From: Pyropia haitanensis
Lineage: Eukaryota; Rhodophyta; Bangiophyceae; Bangiales; Bangiaceae
DNA length: 64,000 bases
Reading direction: 5' to 3'
Assembly (NCBI GenBank): GCA_008729055.1
Contig: SDUX01000007.1
Location: 3,409,090-3,473,089 of the forward strand
The notes under the pieces are model-generated. The model saw nothing but the letters and a program-made list of their open reading frames with translations. It was not told the origin of the DNA and did no database searches. Positions 42,827-54,241 of the stretch are shown in pieces. Numbering within the stretch: the stretch's first letter is position 1; every line of letters starts with the position of its first letter. A program made the position numbers and the translations under genes.

Positions 42827-45592
42827 TTACGCCAGCGGCGGTGGCACGACCCCCGCCACGGCCAGAAGCTCCAAAGCCTCGCGGCCGCCCAAACACACCA
42901 CACCGAGGCGGTCCTTGAGCACCTGGACCACTTCTGGGGGCTCCTCCCCTCCGAATGGCACGCCGGCGTCCGCCACGTGGGTGACCAGCACACGAAGTAC
43001 CTCCTCCTCCCCCCCCCCCCGCCCGCTCGACCGCCCCCCCGTGACGGCCACCTTGCCGCCCAGCCGCAGCACCCGCCCCGCCTCCTCCACCCGCCGCACC
43101 GCCACGCCCGGCCGGGTGGTCACCGCCGCCCACACGCCCACGACCGCCGCCGCGTCGGCGGCGGCCTGGAGGGCGGTCGCGGCAGCGGGCGCGCCGGGCC
43201 CAGCTGCCGCCGCCTTGGCGCCGCGGCCCCAGCCGCCACGACCGGGGAAGGGTGTGCCCGCGCGCAGCAGCACGCCCGGGAACCACGCGCCGACCGCCCG
43301 CGCAGCGGGCCGCCACGCACCCGCCGCGACGGACCGGTCAACGGCGGCGGGGGGGATCGCGCCCAGCAGGTGAGCGGTGGCACCCAGTGCCGCGGAGAGT
43401 GCCGGGCTGGGCGGCGGGAGCGCCACCGCACCGCCGCCGCCGCCGCAGCCGGCCGCTTTGACCGCCGCCGCCACCGCCGCGGCCGCCGGCGACGCCGCGC
43501 CGGGGGGGGTACGCAGGCCCACCGCGTAGGCAGCGGTGGCGTCGCGCAAGGACGCTTCGATGAGCGCGCCAACACTCGCCGTGAGCGACGCGGCCGTCGC
43601 GCGCAGCAGCAACACATCCTCCTCAAAGATGCCGCCGGGCGCTGACCCGGGAGCGGTGGCGGCGGCGGCGGCGTGACCACCCGAGCCGCCCTTGGCCGGC
43701 GCTGCCGCCACCGCCGCGGCGGCCGCCTCGGCTAGCCGGATGTAAAAGAGCGAGTCGGCCCGGTCCACAATCGCGTCGGCCAGCCGCGTCGCAACATACG
43801 CCGAGCGGCACGCAGACGCGACGGCGCCTGCGCCCGCACGGGCGGCCTCGGGGCCGCCGCCAAGCGCGGACGCGGCCTCCACCGCCGCGCCCGCGCCGCC
43901 AAGCGACTCGCGGACGGCGGCGAGGAGGGGCAGCTCCACCCGTCGCACAAACGCGGCCGCCCCCGCCACGCGCGCCATGCCCCGTGACGTCGCCGACGCT
44001 GCCGTGACGGCCCGGAGGACAGCGGCAACGGCTGCTTCGGGGGCAGACAGCTCCCCACTGCCATCGTCCTCGTACCCTCCCGCATCGTCCACGCCGCCGA
44101 CGCCGCCGCCAACAGCACCGTCAGCGGGCACGGCCATCGCAGTGGCCAGGGCTGCCAACACGCGCGGCATCGCCACCCGCACCGCCGCGCCCGTCCAGGC
44201 GCCGAAAAAGGGCCGATCCGCAACCAGGTAGGCCAGCGCCGACGGCGGCGGCGGCGGTTGCCAGCCACTGCCCGTGACGGCGCGGTCTCTCCCGCCCCCC
44301 CCTGTTTCGCCCAGACCCGCCGCCAGGCTGGTATCAAATGCAGCCGCCGCGTCGGCGGCGTGGAGGACCAGTGCGTCAGCGGCCGCCTCCCCCGCCACCG
44401 CTGCGACGTCATCCCCAACCTTTGCCGCGTACACCCGCGCGTACGCATCGGCGGCGGCGACAGTGGCGGGCACCCCCGCCACCGCCGCCGCGGTCTGCTC
44501 GGCGGGCACGTACGGGAAGCGCAGGGAGAGGCGGGAGAGCAGCGGGCCCGCCTCAGCCAGGCGCGCCAGCGCGTACTCGGCCGCCCACTCGGGGCGGTCC
44601 ACCCGGTCCATACCGGGGCCCGCCGGCCCGCCTGCCCCGTCGCTCGCCGCGGCCGGTGGCGGCGGCGGCGGCCGGCCCGCGGCGGCGGCGCCGAGAAAGT
44701 GGTACTTGAAGCGCGCCAGCGGCGCGCGCAGCAGCGCAGCGGCTGCCCAGCTGGGCACCGCCGGCGCCTCGCCGCCCCCCCCCGCCCCCGGCGGTGCGCC
44801 GAGTACCGTGTCCTGCAGGCGCTCCAGCGCGGTCAGCAGCCGCTGGAGGGCGTCGACCTCTTCGGCGGCCACGCCCGCCCAGCCCCCCCGCGGGGGCGCC
44901 ACGGGCCAGCCGAGCCGTCCCAGCGCCGTGTCCACCCGGTTGACGAGCGCGGCGCGGACCTTGCCGACGCCCCCCACCGCGAGCGCGCGCGCGGAGCGGG
45001 CCACGCCGGGCGCCACCACCCCCCGCCGTGGGCCGGGCAGCGCCGCTAGCGCGCGCACGGCGGCGAGAAGGTCCGCCACCTCGGCGACGCCGGCGGGGAG
45101 GGGGGCCGCTGGTGCCGCCGCCACCCCCCACGCGTCGGCGCGGGCCGCCCCACCGCCGCCGCCGCCACGGCCCATCAGGGCGTCCACGACGCGCCCGTGC
45201 GCGTCGCCGACGGCGCGGACGGCAACGAGAGCGGCGACCTGCGCCTCTGCCGCCGCGGCGTCCGCGGCGGCAGCGGCGGCCGCCGCGCGGCGGGCGGCCT
45301 CGGCGGCGGCGGCGGCGTCGAGGTCGGCCAGCGCCGCGCGGGCGGCGTCGAGCTTGGCCTGCGTGGTGGTGAGCCGCCCCGCCGCGGCGGTGCGGAGGGT
45401 GGCGACGCGGGCGCCCGCGGCGGCGGCCGCCGCGTCGGCCGCCGCCGCCTGCGTGGCGGTCGCCGACGCGGCGGCGGGCGCCGATGACAGGGACGGGACG
45501 GTGGGGAAGGCGACGGCGAGAAAGGCCGCGACGGAGGAGGAGGACGCGACCGCCGCGGCCATGTCCACCTCGGCCCACGAACGTTTCGCCAT
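42827..45592 (-). CDS. RINT1/TIP20 family vesicle-tethering factor (Dsl1/NRZ complex)
   Basis: 921 aa, intronless, from ATG 45592 (MAKRSWAEVDMAAA). An N-terminal Ala-rich coiled-coil stretch of roughly residues 35-130 precedes the RINT1/TIP20 domain. Diagnostic segments: SWAAAALLRAPLARFKYHFL (around residue 290), then RPEWAAEYALARLAEAGPLL, and later AYLVADRPFFGAWTGAAVRV; helical text continues to RLADAIVDRADSLFYIRLAE. RINT1, yeast Tip20 and plant MAG2 tether Golgi-derived vesicles at the ER through the Dsl1/NRZ complex. The extreme Ala content reflects GCC/GCG-rich codons and weakens residue-level comparison, but the FKYHF-PEW signature is clear. It is convergent with Rpn9 (309 bp between stops) and divergent from HLIP copy 2. 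Confidence 0.88.
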   Translation of the reverse strand: MAKRSWAEVDMAAAVASSSSVAAFLAVAFPTVPSLSSAPAAASATATQAAAADAAAAAAGARVATLRTAAAGRLTTTQAKLDAARAALADLDAAAAAEAARRAAAAAAAADAAAAEAQVAALVAVRAVGDAHGRVVDALMGRGGGGGGAARADAWGVAAAPAAPLPAGVAEVADLLAAVRALAALPGPRRGVVAPGVARSARALAVGGVGKVRAALVNRVDTALGRLGWPVAPPRGGWAGVAAEEVDALQRLLTALERLQDTVLGAPPGAGGGGEAPAVPSWAAAALLRAPLARFKYHFLGAAAAGRPPPPPPAAASDGAGGPAGPGMDRVDRPEWAAEYALARLAEAGPLLSRLSLRFPYVPAEQTAAAVAGVPATVAAADAYARVYAAKVGDDVAAVAGEAAADALVLHAADAAAAFDTSLAAGLGETGGGGRDRAVTGSGWQPPPPPSALAYLVADRPFFGAWTGAAVRVAMPRVLAALATAMAVPADGAVGGGVGGVDDAGGYEDDGSGELSAPEAAVAAVLRAVTAASATSRGMARVAGAAAFVRRVELPLLAAVRESLGGAGAAVEAASALGGGPEAARAGAGAVASACRSAYVATRLADAIVDRADSLFYIRLAEAAAAAVAAAPAKGGSGGHAAAAATAPGSAPGGIFEEDVLLLRATAASLTASVGALIEASLRDATAAYAVGLRTPPGAASPAAAAVAAAVKAAGCGGGGGAVALPPPSPALSAALGATAHLLGAIPPAAVDRSVAAGAWRPAARAVGAWFPGVLLRAGTPFPGRGGWGRGAKAAAAGPGAPAAATALQAAADAAAVVGVWAAVTTRPGVAVRRVEEAGRVLRLGGKVAVTGGRSSGRGGGEEEVLRVLVTHVADAGVPFGGEEPPEVVQVLKDRLGVVCLGGREALELLAVAGVVPPPLA

Positions 45593-46873
45593 GACGGCGG
45601 CAGAAAGTGGGAGGGGGAAGCGGACAGAGGACAGCCAGGGGGGGAAGGTGAGCAAGGGGGAGGGAGGCGGCGGCGGCGGCGGCGGCAGCGCTGGCAAGCG
45701 CAGTCACCAGCGCAGTCCACAGGAGCGGAGGGGGGGACGACCGCACGGGCGTCAGCGGCGGGCCGTCGGGTGCCGCGGCCGCGTCGAGGCGGCCGCCCGC
45801 GGCGGGCAACGCCGCGCAGATGGAGCGCCAAGGTGCGCCTCGTGCGGCAGCGGGGGCACCCGCCACCCGCGACGCGGGGGGTGTGGGCGGAAAGGGGGCG
45901 GCCGCCGCCCGCCGCGCCGCCGCGCGCCGGCAATGTGCGGGTGGTAGTGTTGGGGGGCGCGGCACGCGCCGGGAGTTGGGAGCGGGGTGCCCAACGGTCG
46001 ACGCTGTCGCGAGCAACTGACATTGGGCGCTGGCGTTGGGATCGCCGGTTCGCTTGTTGGGTTAGCCAAGTCGTGTTCAGCAGGCAATCGCTGACAAGTA
46101 AAGCCTTTCAAATTCATCAAATTGGATCGCTGAAATGGTTCACGTTGGTTTTGGGAAAGTCCTCTGTCAGAATTGGTGGGTGCAACTCGGACGATGGCCG
46201 TGGTGGGGCGCTTGCCGAATGGACTCATCCGCCGAGACTGGCGCTGTGCCGCCGCCATGCGCCGGTCCATCCGACTGCCGCCACCCCACGCGCGCGGCTC
46301 ACTGGCCAGCGCCGCTGCACCGCGACCGCCAGTAGCACATCCAGATCAAATCCATCGGCACCCCGCCGCCCACGCGGAGGCTGCATGTGCGCGGCACGGG
46401 CGCGGCGCATCCTCCCACGAGGCGGCGAGCGGCTGCCGCCCTTTTCTCTTTTGCTCGTAGCGCGCATGGCCATCGTCGTGCCTGCCACAGCCGGCCGTTT
46501 TGCTGGTACGATTTGCTTCCACCGTCTGCTCATGGCGTCCGGGCATGTGCCGGCCGCCCGTCGCGGTGGTTTGCACCCCATCGGCGTGGCGCGGTCGTCC
46601 TGCCTCCCGGAGGCATTGTGCAGGGTCCCTGTCGACTTGGCTTGGAAGGGCGTTGCCATGCTATCCCCTCTCCGGGGCAGTACATATACGACAGAGAGCT
46701 TGCCATGCTGCTGACCACTCTGATCACCATCAGTCATCGCACACGCACCCACCCGCTCACACATCACTCCTTCTCAACACTCTCTCCTCGCACATCCACT
46801 CACCCACCACCTTTGCGCCTTACTACTCCCACCGCTTCCCACTCCCTTGCTCTCCCCACCCCCCCTCTTCACC
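45593..46873. promoter_or_regulatory. Divergent promoter region of RINT1 and HLIP copy 2
   Basis: 1.28 kb between the two start codons. A TATA-like TACATATACG at 46681-46690 lies about 190 bp before the HLIP ATG, followed by a C/A-rich leader. It does not align with the copy 1 promoter except for short leader pieces near the ATG. No gene is supported inside. Confidence 0.6.
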
Positions 46874-47221
46874 ATGGCCTTTGTCAGCGGCGTGTCCCTG
46901 TCCGTTCGCGCCCCCGTCTCGGCGGCTATCTCTCCCCGCACGTCGGCGTTTGCCGGCGCCCGCGTGGCGGCTGCGGCGCCCGTCGCCCGCCGCGCCGCGT
47001 CGCTGCGGATGGTGGGCGAGGACTTTGAGAACGTGCCGACCAAGCCCGAGGGCTTCACCCCCAACGCGGAGGTGTGGAACGGCCGGTTTGCGATGATTGG
47101 GTTTGTGCTAGCGCTCGGCACGCAGGTGCTCAACCCGGCGCACCCGACGATTGCACAGCAGCTGGCGGCGCTCAACCCGGCGCAGCTGGTGGCCAACGCC
47201 GCGACGCTGTTTGGCCAGTAA
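46874..47221 (+). CDS. One-helix high-light-inducible-like protein (HLIP/OHP), plastid, copy 2
   Basis: 115 aa from ATG 46874, the same protein as the copy at 37211-37558. Transit peptide, EVWNGRFAMIG helix motif and LFGQ end are all present. The coding sequences differ at two synonymous sites that I can see (GCA for GCG in the ATTGCxCAGCAG stretch, and CTG for CTC near the end). The near-identity continues through about 250 bp of 3' flank to about 47475, but stops abruptly at the ATG on the 5' side, so the two copies probably have different regulation with one product. A frame extending nine codons upstream exists, but the ATG in ACCATGGCC context matches the other copy. Confidence 0.93.
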   Translation: MAFVSGVSLSVRAPVSAAISPRTSAFAGARVAAAAPVARRAASLRMVGEDFENVPTKPEGFTPNAEVWNGRFAMIGFVLALGTQVLNPAHPTIAQQLAALNPAQLVANAATLFGQ

Positions 47222-48037
47222 GACGAGGAGCTGCTGACGGTGACAGTAGCTGCTGCTGCTGCCATGGAACGGGGACGGGACAAGGCAGAGCGCTGAGGCC
47301 CCGCTCCGTTCTGGTTGGCGCTGCGACCAAGTAGACACTGAGCCTGATGTAGACAACTTTGAGCGGCTCAAGCGGGACGCTGTGTCGCGGCGCGCGCGAC
47401 ATGACCACCACGTGACGAGAGCCGCTTGTGTATATACGCTGTTTGCTTCACTTTCTGGGGTGCAATATAATCTCTGTTCTGAGCCACCATTTCCATTGTC
47501 CATGAGCGCACCTGCCTCGAGAAGTACACCTGTTGAACAAGCTCGTTCCCACCTGCAACGGCAAAAGACCAGACACACACCATGGTTTGCACCTTCTCAT
47601 ACGCCATCACACCAAAAACTGACTGCTTCTTCTGTACTGTCACGCCACGAGTACCGAAAAGCTTCCGGCCCTGTTCTTGAGTCCGCTTCAACATCAGTCC
47701 GCAATGCAGGAAGAAGCAGGATGGTGGGAAGGACGCCCATCATCGCGGTTACAAAGCACTACTTCGCATCACGGCAGACTTCCTTCAACTGATTGCGAAG
47801 TCACGTCCCGCCAAAGATAGCGCCTTTGGTTGCATTCAAGCTGGCGTGGCTGCGCGCGATGGTCCACTCTCCAACATGCTCATGCACGTAACACCGACAC
47901 ACTACCGTCTTTTCCGTTCGCACTGACGCACCTCACGTACCAGTCCCCTGCAAACACGCCGGTCTCTGTACCGCCGCCGCCACACCTCCGCCCCGCCCCC
48001 CTCTGCCCAATCTCTCCCGCACCAGCTTTCGCTGCCA
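47222..48037. other. 3' flanks of HLIP copy 2 and GT90 copy 2
   Basis: 47222-47475 is the inverted near-duplicate of 36963-37210. The remainder (47476-48037) has no similarity to the left arm and no supported gene. Confidence 0.7.
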
Positions 48038-50547
48038 TTACACCTTCTGGCCAGTCACGTCGATCGCCCCCGTCTCGAGCTTCACGGCGGGATCGACAAG
48101 CAGCTTGGTGTACTCGTCCAGCAGCACCTCCACGTACGTCTCAATGCCTGAGAGCGTCAAAAAGTTCCACGCAAAGGTGTTGGCCGCCGCCACCACAGCC
48201 TGCACCTCTGCGTCGTGGCTGACAGCCCACGCCACCTGCGCGGCCGTGTCGTCAAAGAAAAAGTTGGTCGGGATGTAGTGCGTGAACGGGCGGAGGAGCG
48301 GCTCCCAAAACTGCCCACACGGCGTCTCCTGCTTGATCACCGCCGACGGCCCAAACACCTGCTTGTTCATCCGGTCCGCCCAGAAGCAGTTGCCCTCAGC
48401 GTAGAGCACGTACTTGTAGTGGTGCTGCTCCTGCCACGTGAGCCGGGAGAGGGACGTATGTTTGCCGCCGCAGGTGCCGCCCACGCTCACATCAAACGCC
48501 GACGGGTCTGTCTCGGCCAGGTGCAGCAGCCGCGTGCGGCCAACGTGGTCGCACTGGGAGTCCGCCATGGTCTTGTCCTTAAAGTACATGCTCGGCCGGT
48601 TGCCGCCACGGAACACCGCCTTGGACGCCTTGGACGCCCACGGCGTCGGATCCACAGCGTAGTCCTTCACGTACGCGTCCCACGACTCGAAGCCGCCGCC
48701 CCGGTCGGCGTTGGCCTCCCACATCGGGAACGGGATGTTGTCGGAGAAGTTGCAGCTGACAATGGTGAAGACCGGGTTGGACTCGGTAAAGTGGGCACCC
48801 CGGTACGTATGCTCCCGGTTCACCGTCTGCACGCAGTCGTGGATGGCAATGAGGAACTCGGTGTTGCGGATACGGCCGGCGGTGGCCAGCCGGCTCAGCA
48901 GCCAGATGATCTCGTTGATGCGCGCCCGATAAAAGGGCTTGGCATTCTTGGGCACCTCGTACGGGTCCAGCAGGTACACCTTGTTGTCAATCACCTGCAG
49001 CAGCATGGACTGGATGCCCTTGTTGGCGCCCGGCGGCGTCAGCGAGTAAGTCTTGCGGCGGAGGATGTCAAAGAAGAGCTGCCGAAAGATGCCATTGGCA
49101 AAAGGAGCCAGGTAGGCCTGCGCCAGCTTACGGTAGTACCCCGCCACCGCCTCCTTGTCCAGCTTGCCAGTCCCAGCTGGCACCTGCAACTCGTCCATAT
49201 TGCGGTTGAACGGATGTAGCGGCCGGCCATCGGCGCCCATAGCAGGCCCCGCTGTCGCCGCCGCCCCCGTAGAGCCCCCACTAGGAGATGCAGCAGCGGC
49301 GGCGCCTGCGTCACCCGGCGTAGTGGCGGCAGCGTGCGTGCTGCCACCGTCTGGCGTGACGGGGGTAGCCGCCACACCAGCGGCGCCACTGTCGCGCGAT
49401 GACGCGTCGACCGCGGCCGCAGGCGCCGGTGAGAGAGCCGCGCCGGCATCCGCTGGCGCCGCGTCATCCGCATCGTCCCGAAGGGGCGCCATCCGAACCG
49501 GCTTCTGTCCCGGCGGCGGCCTCCCCCCCCCCCCTCCGAAGCGGCGGCGACCGCGGCCGGCCCCCCCGCCACCGCCGCCAGCGGCGTCGTGGCGGGCGCG
49601 TCGAGGATGGCGAAGAAGTCAATGACGTAAAAGAGGAGCAGCACCGACAACAGGAGGAGGCCCCACCCCTGGCCGCTCGCTGGCAGTGCGCCGCGGAGGC
49701 GACCCACCACCGAAGACGGGCCGATGCCGGCCTTGGCCCCTGTCGCCGGCCCGCCCCGACCCGACCGCGTCGACCGACGGCTGAGGGTACCCCCGGAGCG
49801 GCCGCTGCCGCGGCGGCTGCCACCACCACCGTCGCCGCCGCCGCCGACACCGCCCGACACGGCAGCGGCCGCCTCTCCAGACAACAGCGACGCGACGTGC
49901 GTGTGCACGAGGCCACTCGCGGCGCGGAGGCTCGTGCTCAGGCCGCCCAGGCTGACGCCGCCAAAGGCATAGCCGCCGCCGCCCGTCGCCGACGCCCCGC
50001 CGTCGCCGCCTCCGCCCGCGCCACCGCCGATGCCGCCGCCGCCGCCGCGGGCGCTGCGGTGGTGTCCCCGCGACCGGTCTGGGCGAGACGGTCGGCCCGG
50101 CGTGCCAGGCGGCTCGTACCGGTCGTGCCGCCCCCCGCCCGCCCGGTCACGCCCCCCACCATAGTCATCGGCACGCTCATAGCGCACGGGCGGCGCAGGC
50201 AATGGTGGCGGTGGCGAGCGGGTGCGCTTCTTCGACCGTCCGCCACCACCACCGCCGACACCGTCGCCGCCGCCCCCACCGCTGGCGGGGGTGCTGTCGG
50301 CGCCGACCGCCGCGCTGCCGCTGCGGCGGGAGCCACCGCCGCGGCGGGGGGCCTCCCCCCGCCCGTGAGCGGCGTGCCGCGACGACGAGCCGCCCCCGTC
50401 GGCCGCCCGCCCCCGCCGATGGGCGACCACCCCGAGCTCCTCGTCGGAGGAGGAGCCCCACCCGGCGGACCCGCCACTGCCATACCCGTCGCTCCACCGC
50501 TCGTCGCCGCTGTCGTGGTCCCGTCGCCGGCGGCTGCCGCCGCCCAT
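48038..50547 (-). CDS. GT90 (CAP10-like) glycosyltransferase, type II membrane protein, copy 2 (frame break)
   Basis: Starts at ATG 50547 (MGGGSRRRRDHDSGDERWSD). A polar Gly/Arg/Ser-rich cytosolic tail leads to the helix GWGLLLLSVLLLFYVIDFF, then an Ala-rich stalk. After a run of 12 C (49523-49534) the frame must shift by one to reach the second part (MAPLRDDADDAAPADAG to HPFNRNM and the catalytic domain, ending VTGQKV at 48038). The catalytic region carries the same GT90 motifs as copy 1 (AVFRGGNRPS, HYKYVLYAEGNCFWADRM, HYIPTNFFF) and differs from it at only about five residues over roughly 325, while tail, stalk and last 40 residues are diverged. The frame break could be a run-length error or a real null allele; downstream coding is intact, which favours an error. 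Confidence 0.88.
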
Positions 50548-52110
50548 GGCGCCGCCGCCGTCGTCGCTGCAATAAAGATGGAGGGCACGAATGCCCAAGC
50601 GGAGCGTGATGCAAGTAGGGATGCAGCAAGGCGGGCAAAGGGGGGGCGCGGGGGCACGCTGGCTCGCACTGGTGGTACTGGAAGGAGACGGGAAGACCGC
50701 CCGGCAGAGGCGCTCGAACACAGGGAAGCTAACGGGGTGCCGCGCCAGCAACCAAAGGGTTCAGAGGGGGGGGATGCGTCGGGAGGATGCCGCGGCAAGA
50801 ACGGTGGGCCCTGCGCTGGCACCCAATGAACGCTGCGGTCGCGGCCACGATGAGGGTAGCACAGCACGGAACCACCCCCACCACCCCAAACGAGAGCACT
50901 TGCGCAGCACTCCGCCACCTTCCCGCGCACTCGCCAACCGAGGGTCCCCCCGACGAGCGTCCCCTCCGACGAGCGTGGGGCCAACCTCAACCAACCTCAC
51001 CAAAAAGCAGAAAAATGAATGCGGGCGCGCAGGGGGCCGCACGCTCGCCAGCCCGGCGAGGTCAACCATCCTCGCGTCGCCGCAGCACGCCCGCCCCCCA
51101 GGCGCATGCACGCCTGGCGCGGCCACGGGGGTTTCGGGGCCGCCTCAGCCCGGGCGTGGACGGCCAGGCGTTGCCGCCAGCGACACCATTTTCAGAGCAG
51201 AACCAGCAAGGGGCTATGGCAAAGGCCGAGGCGACCGCCGGGGCAGACTCCAAGCCCCTCTGCCCGCGCCTCGGGTTGCCTGCTGGTCGCTGGCCGTCGA
51301 TACCTCAGGAAAGGGGAGGGGCGGTTGTCAGCGTCGCGCTCGGCAGCAGGCCGTCGCTTCTCGGCTGAGCGCAAGCGCCACGCTGTACAACATATTGTGC
51401 GGTCACTCGGCTTTAATTGGGGTGTAATTTAAGAAAGAGTAGTTATTTGTTGTCTGTTGACCCGATTCACCGAATCTTGACCACTGTCTTGCGCTGCGGG
51501 GGCCCCGACACAAGTGGCCAAGCGGGTTGCACGAAAAAGCGCGGGACAAGATGAGAGGGCGGGAGCGGAAACACGGCCGGAGTACGGAAAACATAGACAT
51601 CCCCCACCATGAGAGCAGCCGCACGCTGCCAAGAGAAGCGCATTTCCATCTTGCACGAAACGCAAGAGCAGAGCGCAGCACCCACCAAAAAACAAAAGAA
51701 ACCCACCCGCACGCAGCAGCAGAGAGGGGTGCGCAACGCACGCACCCCCCGACTCCCTCTGTCCAAGAGGGGCTATACACAGTTGGACCGGCCAGGCACC
51801 CCCAACCACACACCGCGGGCCGACGCGGCATCGCGCGCACCGACAGCCACCACGTCCACCACCCCCTCCGCGCGACCAAGGCGGTGGCGCAGGTCCGCGG
51901 GCCACACCGCGGCGGTCGTGGCTGCGGCGGGCACTGGGAAGACGCGCGCACCGGGACCGACACGGCACTACGGCCAATGGCCACACGCCGGCTCGACGCG
52001 TAAGCGCGGCGACGCAGGTAGCCCCGCATCCACACGCGTGGCTGCCTCATCATGGGGGAACCCGACCCACAAAACCGCAACCCCCCGCCACAGAGGGGGG
52101 AGCACGGCGG
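50548..52110. other. Intergenic, no supported gene
   Basis: Upstream of GT90 copy 2 and downstream of the six-helix membrane protein. 51400-51560 is AT-richer. A minus-strand frame (51403-52080) is Trp/Cys/Arg-rich and looks like a compositional shadow. No motif is recognised. Confidence 0.45.
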
Positions 52111-53307
52111 TCACCTCCACACCGCCAGCCGCAAGGCATCGGCGTCAGCCCCCTCCCCGCCTCCCCCCCCGCCCTCCTCCTCATCCAGCTGACCGCACCG
52201 CAGCAGACCCCGCCGCTCCGCGCCAGCCTGGTGCGCCCGCCCGACCGCCCCCCCCCCCACGCCCGCCTTCGTGTTGGCCGCCACCAGCCGCAAGTCGACG
52301 GCGAGGAGGCCGAGGACCACGACGCCAAAAAAGACGGCCGTGTACTCGGCCGACGCGCGCGCCGTCCACAGCGCCATCCGCACCCACCCGTGCCGCATGA
52401 TGCCCGCCGTGGAGGTGAGGCCCGCCAGCGCGGCGGTCTTGCCCACCGCCACCCACATGCCCGACACGCACGCGGGGCGGAGCTTCCGCACCGCCATCGC
52501 CTTGAACGCCTCCACCTTGGACGGCAGCGATGGGGCGGCGGGGGGCGCCTCCGCCCCCTCCACAAGAGGGGAGGCGGGTAGTGGCGGCTCGTCGGCCGCG
52601 TCGCCCACGGGCGCGCCGCCGCCGTCGGCGGCGGCCGCCGCCCCGGGCAGCCGGTCCAGGTGCGCCTGCAGGTGCACAAACGTGATGGAGAGGGAGACGG
52701 CACACGCCGCCCACGCGGCGGACACAGCCGTCGCGGCGGCCGCGGCGGCCGACACGCGGCCCGTCACCCACACGCCCGCGAGCGCGTACGTGGCGAGCAG
52801 CGCCAGCGCCAACGACTTGGTCGGCGGCGCCGGCCCCAAGGGGGCGGCCGCTTCTCCCCGCCGCCCGGCCGCCGCGGCCCCCCCCACCCCCCCCACCCCC
52901 TCCACCGACCGCCACCCCCCCGTCGCCACGGTCGTCAGCAGCAAGCACACCGTCGCGGCGCCACCGGCAACGGACGCCACCACCCACTCGGGGCGGCCCG
53001 CCACGGCCAGCGAGTCGACCAGGAAGGGGAGGTACGAGTCGCGCGTCGCCGCCGGCCGCGCCGCCCACGTCATTACCGTCGGCGGCAGCGTCGCGGCGGT
53101 GAGGAGGGCGGCGGTGGCAGAGGCGAGCGCGGGCGCCGCCGCGCGCAGCGCGGGCGGGCGGCGGCCCGACCAGAGGGCCGCCAGCAGGTGGGGGAGGTGG
53201 GGGGGGGGTGGGGGGGGGCGCAGCATCGTGCTTGGCAGAGGTGGCGGGGGGGGGAGGCCCCGGGGGGGTTGCGGCGTGTCGGGGGGGAGGGCGACCGCGA
53301 CGGTCAT
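52111..53307 (-). CDS. Predicted six-helix membrane protein, family not recognised
   Basis: 398 aa from ATG 53307 (MTVAVALPPDTPQPPRG). Hydrophobic segments: SATAALLTAATLPPTVMTWA; VVASVAGGAATVCLLLTTVA; SLALALLATYALAGVWVTGR; AVSAAWAACAVSLSITFVHL; VSGMWVAVGKTAALAGLTST; and TAVFFGVVVLGLLAVDLRLV. A polar loop with LPSKVEAFKAMAVRKLRP sits between helices 4 and 5. No transporter or enzyme signature is visible. The Gly/Glu-rich C-terminus is low-complexity. The even GC3 pattern and intact frame support a real gene. The upstream Pro-rich frame (to 53965, minus) is a different frame and is not part of it. Confidence 0.65.
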   Translation of the reverse strand: MTVAVALPPDTPQPPRGLPPPPPLPSTMLRPPPPPPHLPHLLAALWSGRRPPALRAAAPALASATAALLTAATLPPTVMTWAARPAATRDSYLPFLVDSLAVAGRPEWVVASVAGGAATVCLLLTTVATGGWRSVEGVGGVGGAAAAGRRGEAAAPLGPAPPTKSLALALLATYALAGVWVTGRVSAAAAAATAVSAAWAACAVSLSITFVHLQAHLDRLPGAAAAADGGGAPVGDAADEPPLPASPLVEGAEAPPAAPSLPSKVEAFKAMAVRKLRPACVSGMWVAVGKTAALAGLTSTAGIMRHGWVRMALWTARASAEYTAVFFGVVVLGLLAVDLRLVAANTKAGVGGGAVGRAHQAGAERRGLLRCGQLDEEEGGGGGGEGADADALRLAVWR

Positions 53308-54241
53308 GGTGCCCCCACAGGGCGACGAGCACGGGGGAGGACGGCGGCCGCGTCACACGGGGGGGGGAAGCAGAGTCGGGGGGAGGGGCGGGGAGAGGGG
53401 AGGAGGGGGGGAGGTGGCCACGGTGACTGCCGCCACGTCGACGGGGAGAGGGGCGAGGGGGGGGGGCGCCAAGATGCCGCGGTACCGAGATTGAGGCGGC
53501 CGACGGTGACGGGCGGGGCGGTACGGGGCGCGTACCGGCCGTGACCAACAAGCGGGCGGGCGACCACCCGCGCGCCGTGTCACACCGGCACCGCCGCCGC
53601 CCCCGCGCTGGGCCGGCCGGCCGCCACGGTCCAGCGGGCCCGCCGCCCCTCGCCCAGCGTCGAAAAAACGCACCGCCCCGCCACTGTGCCCAAAGCGCGT
53701 GCCGGCCAGGTGGCCCACGCGGCTGCCGGTGGCACTCCCTCGACGGGGTCCGCGCGCTGGCTGCCATCCATAGCGTGGTCTGCGCGCCATCCGCGGCTAC
53801 GAGGGGGCCGTCGACACGGTTGCCGCGGCCAGTCATCGCTGTGGGCGGGGGGGGGGGGGTGGCGCCCATGCGCGCGAAGGTGGGGGGGGGCCACCAACGC
53901 CCCAACTCACGGCACACCTCGTCTCTCTGGCGTTGCGGGCGGACTCTGGCGTGCTCGCACGCCAATCCCCCCCCCCTTCCGTCGGGCTCTCACTGAATTG
54001 CTCCGCCGACCAAGTGTGCGCGCGCGGTCCGCTGTCAGCCTAGACCTCGCTGCACCCGTTGCACAGTCGCCGCCAATGCTGGGCCGCGGCAAGAAAAAAG
54101 GCGGGGTACTCCGGCCAGAGATTGGCTGTGCCTGGCCGTGCCGTGGAGGCCCCGCCCCCCGCATCGAGTAGCCAATCGTCGACGGATGACAACGGAGGTG
54201 CCCTCCATCCGGCCAGATGTCCGGCTCTCCATTGGCCCGTG
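53308..54241. promoter_or_regulatory. Divergent intergenic region; CCAAT boxes before the small gene
   Basis: No gene recognised. AGCCAAT at about 54170 and its complement ATTGG at about 54231 lie just upstream of the small three-exon gene, a spacing often seen in CCAAT-box promoters. The rest is G/C-run rich. Confidence 0.45.

Noticed and set aside
51403..52080. 225-codon minus-strand frame downstream of the six-helix gene
   Set aside because: Trp/Cys/Arg-rich text without a domain, likely a shadow of non-coding 3' flank; the competing plus-strand frames are equally unsupported.
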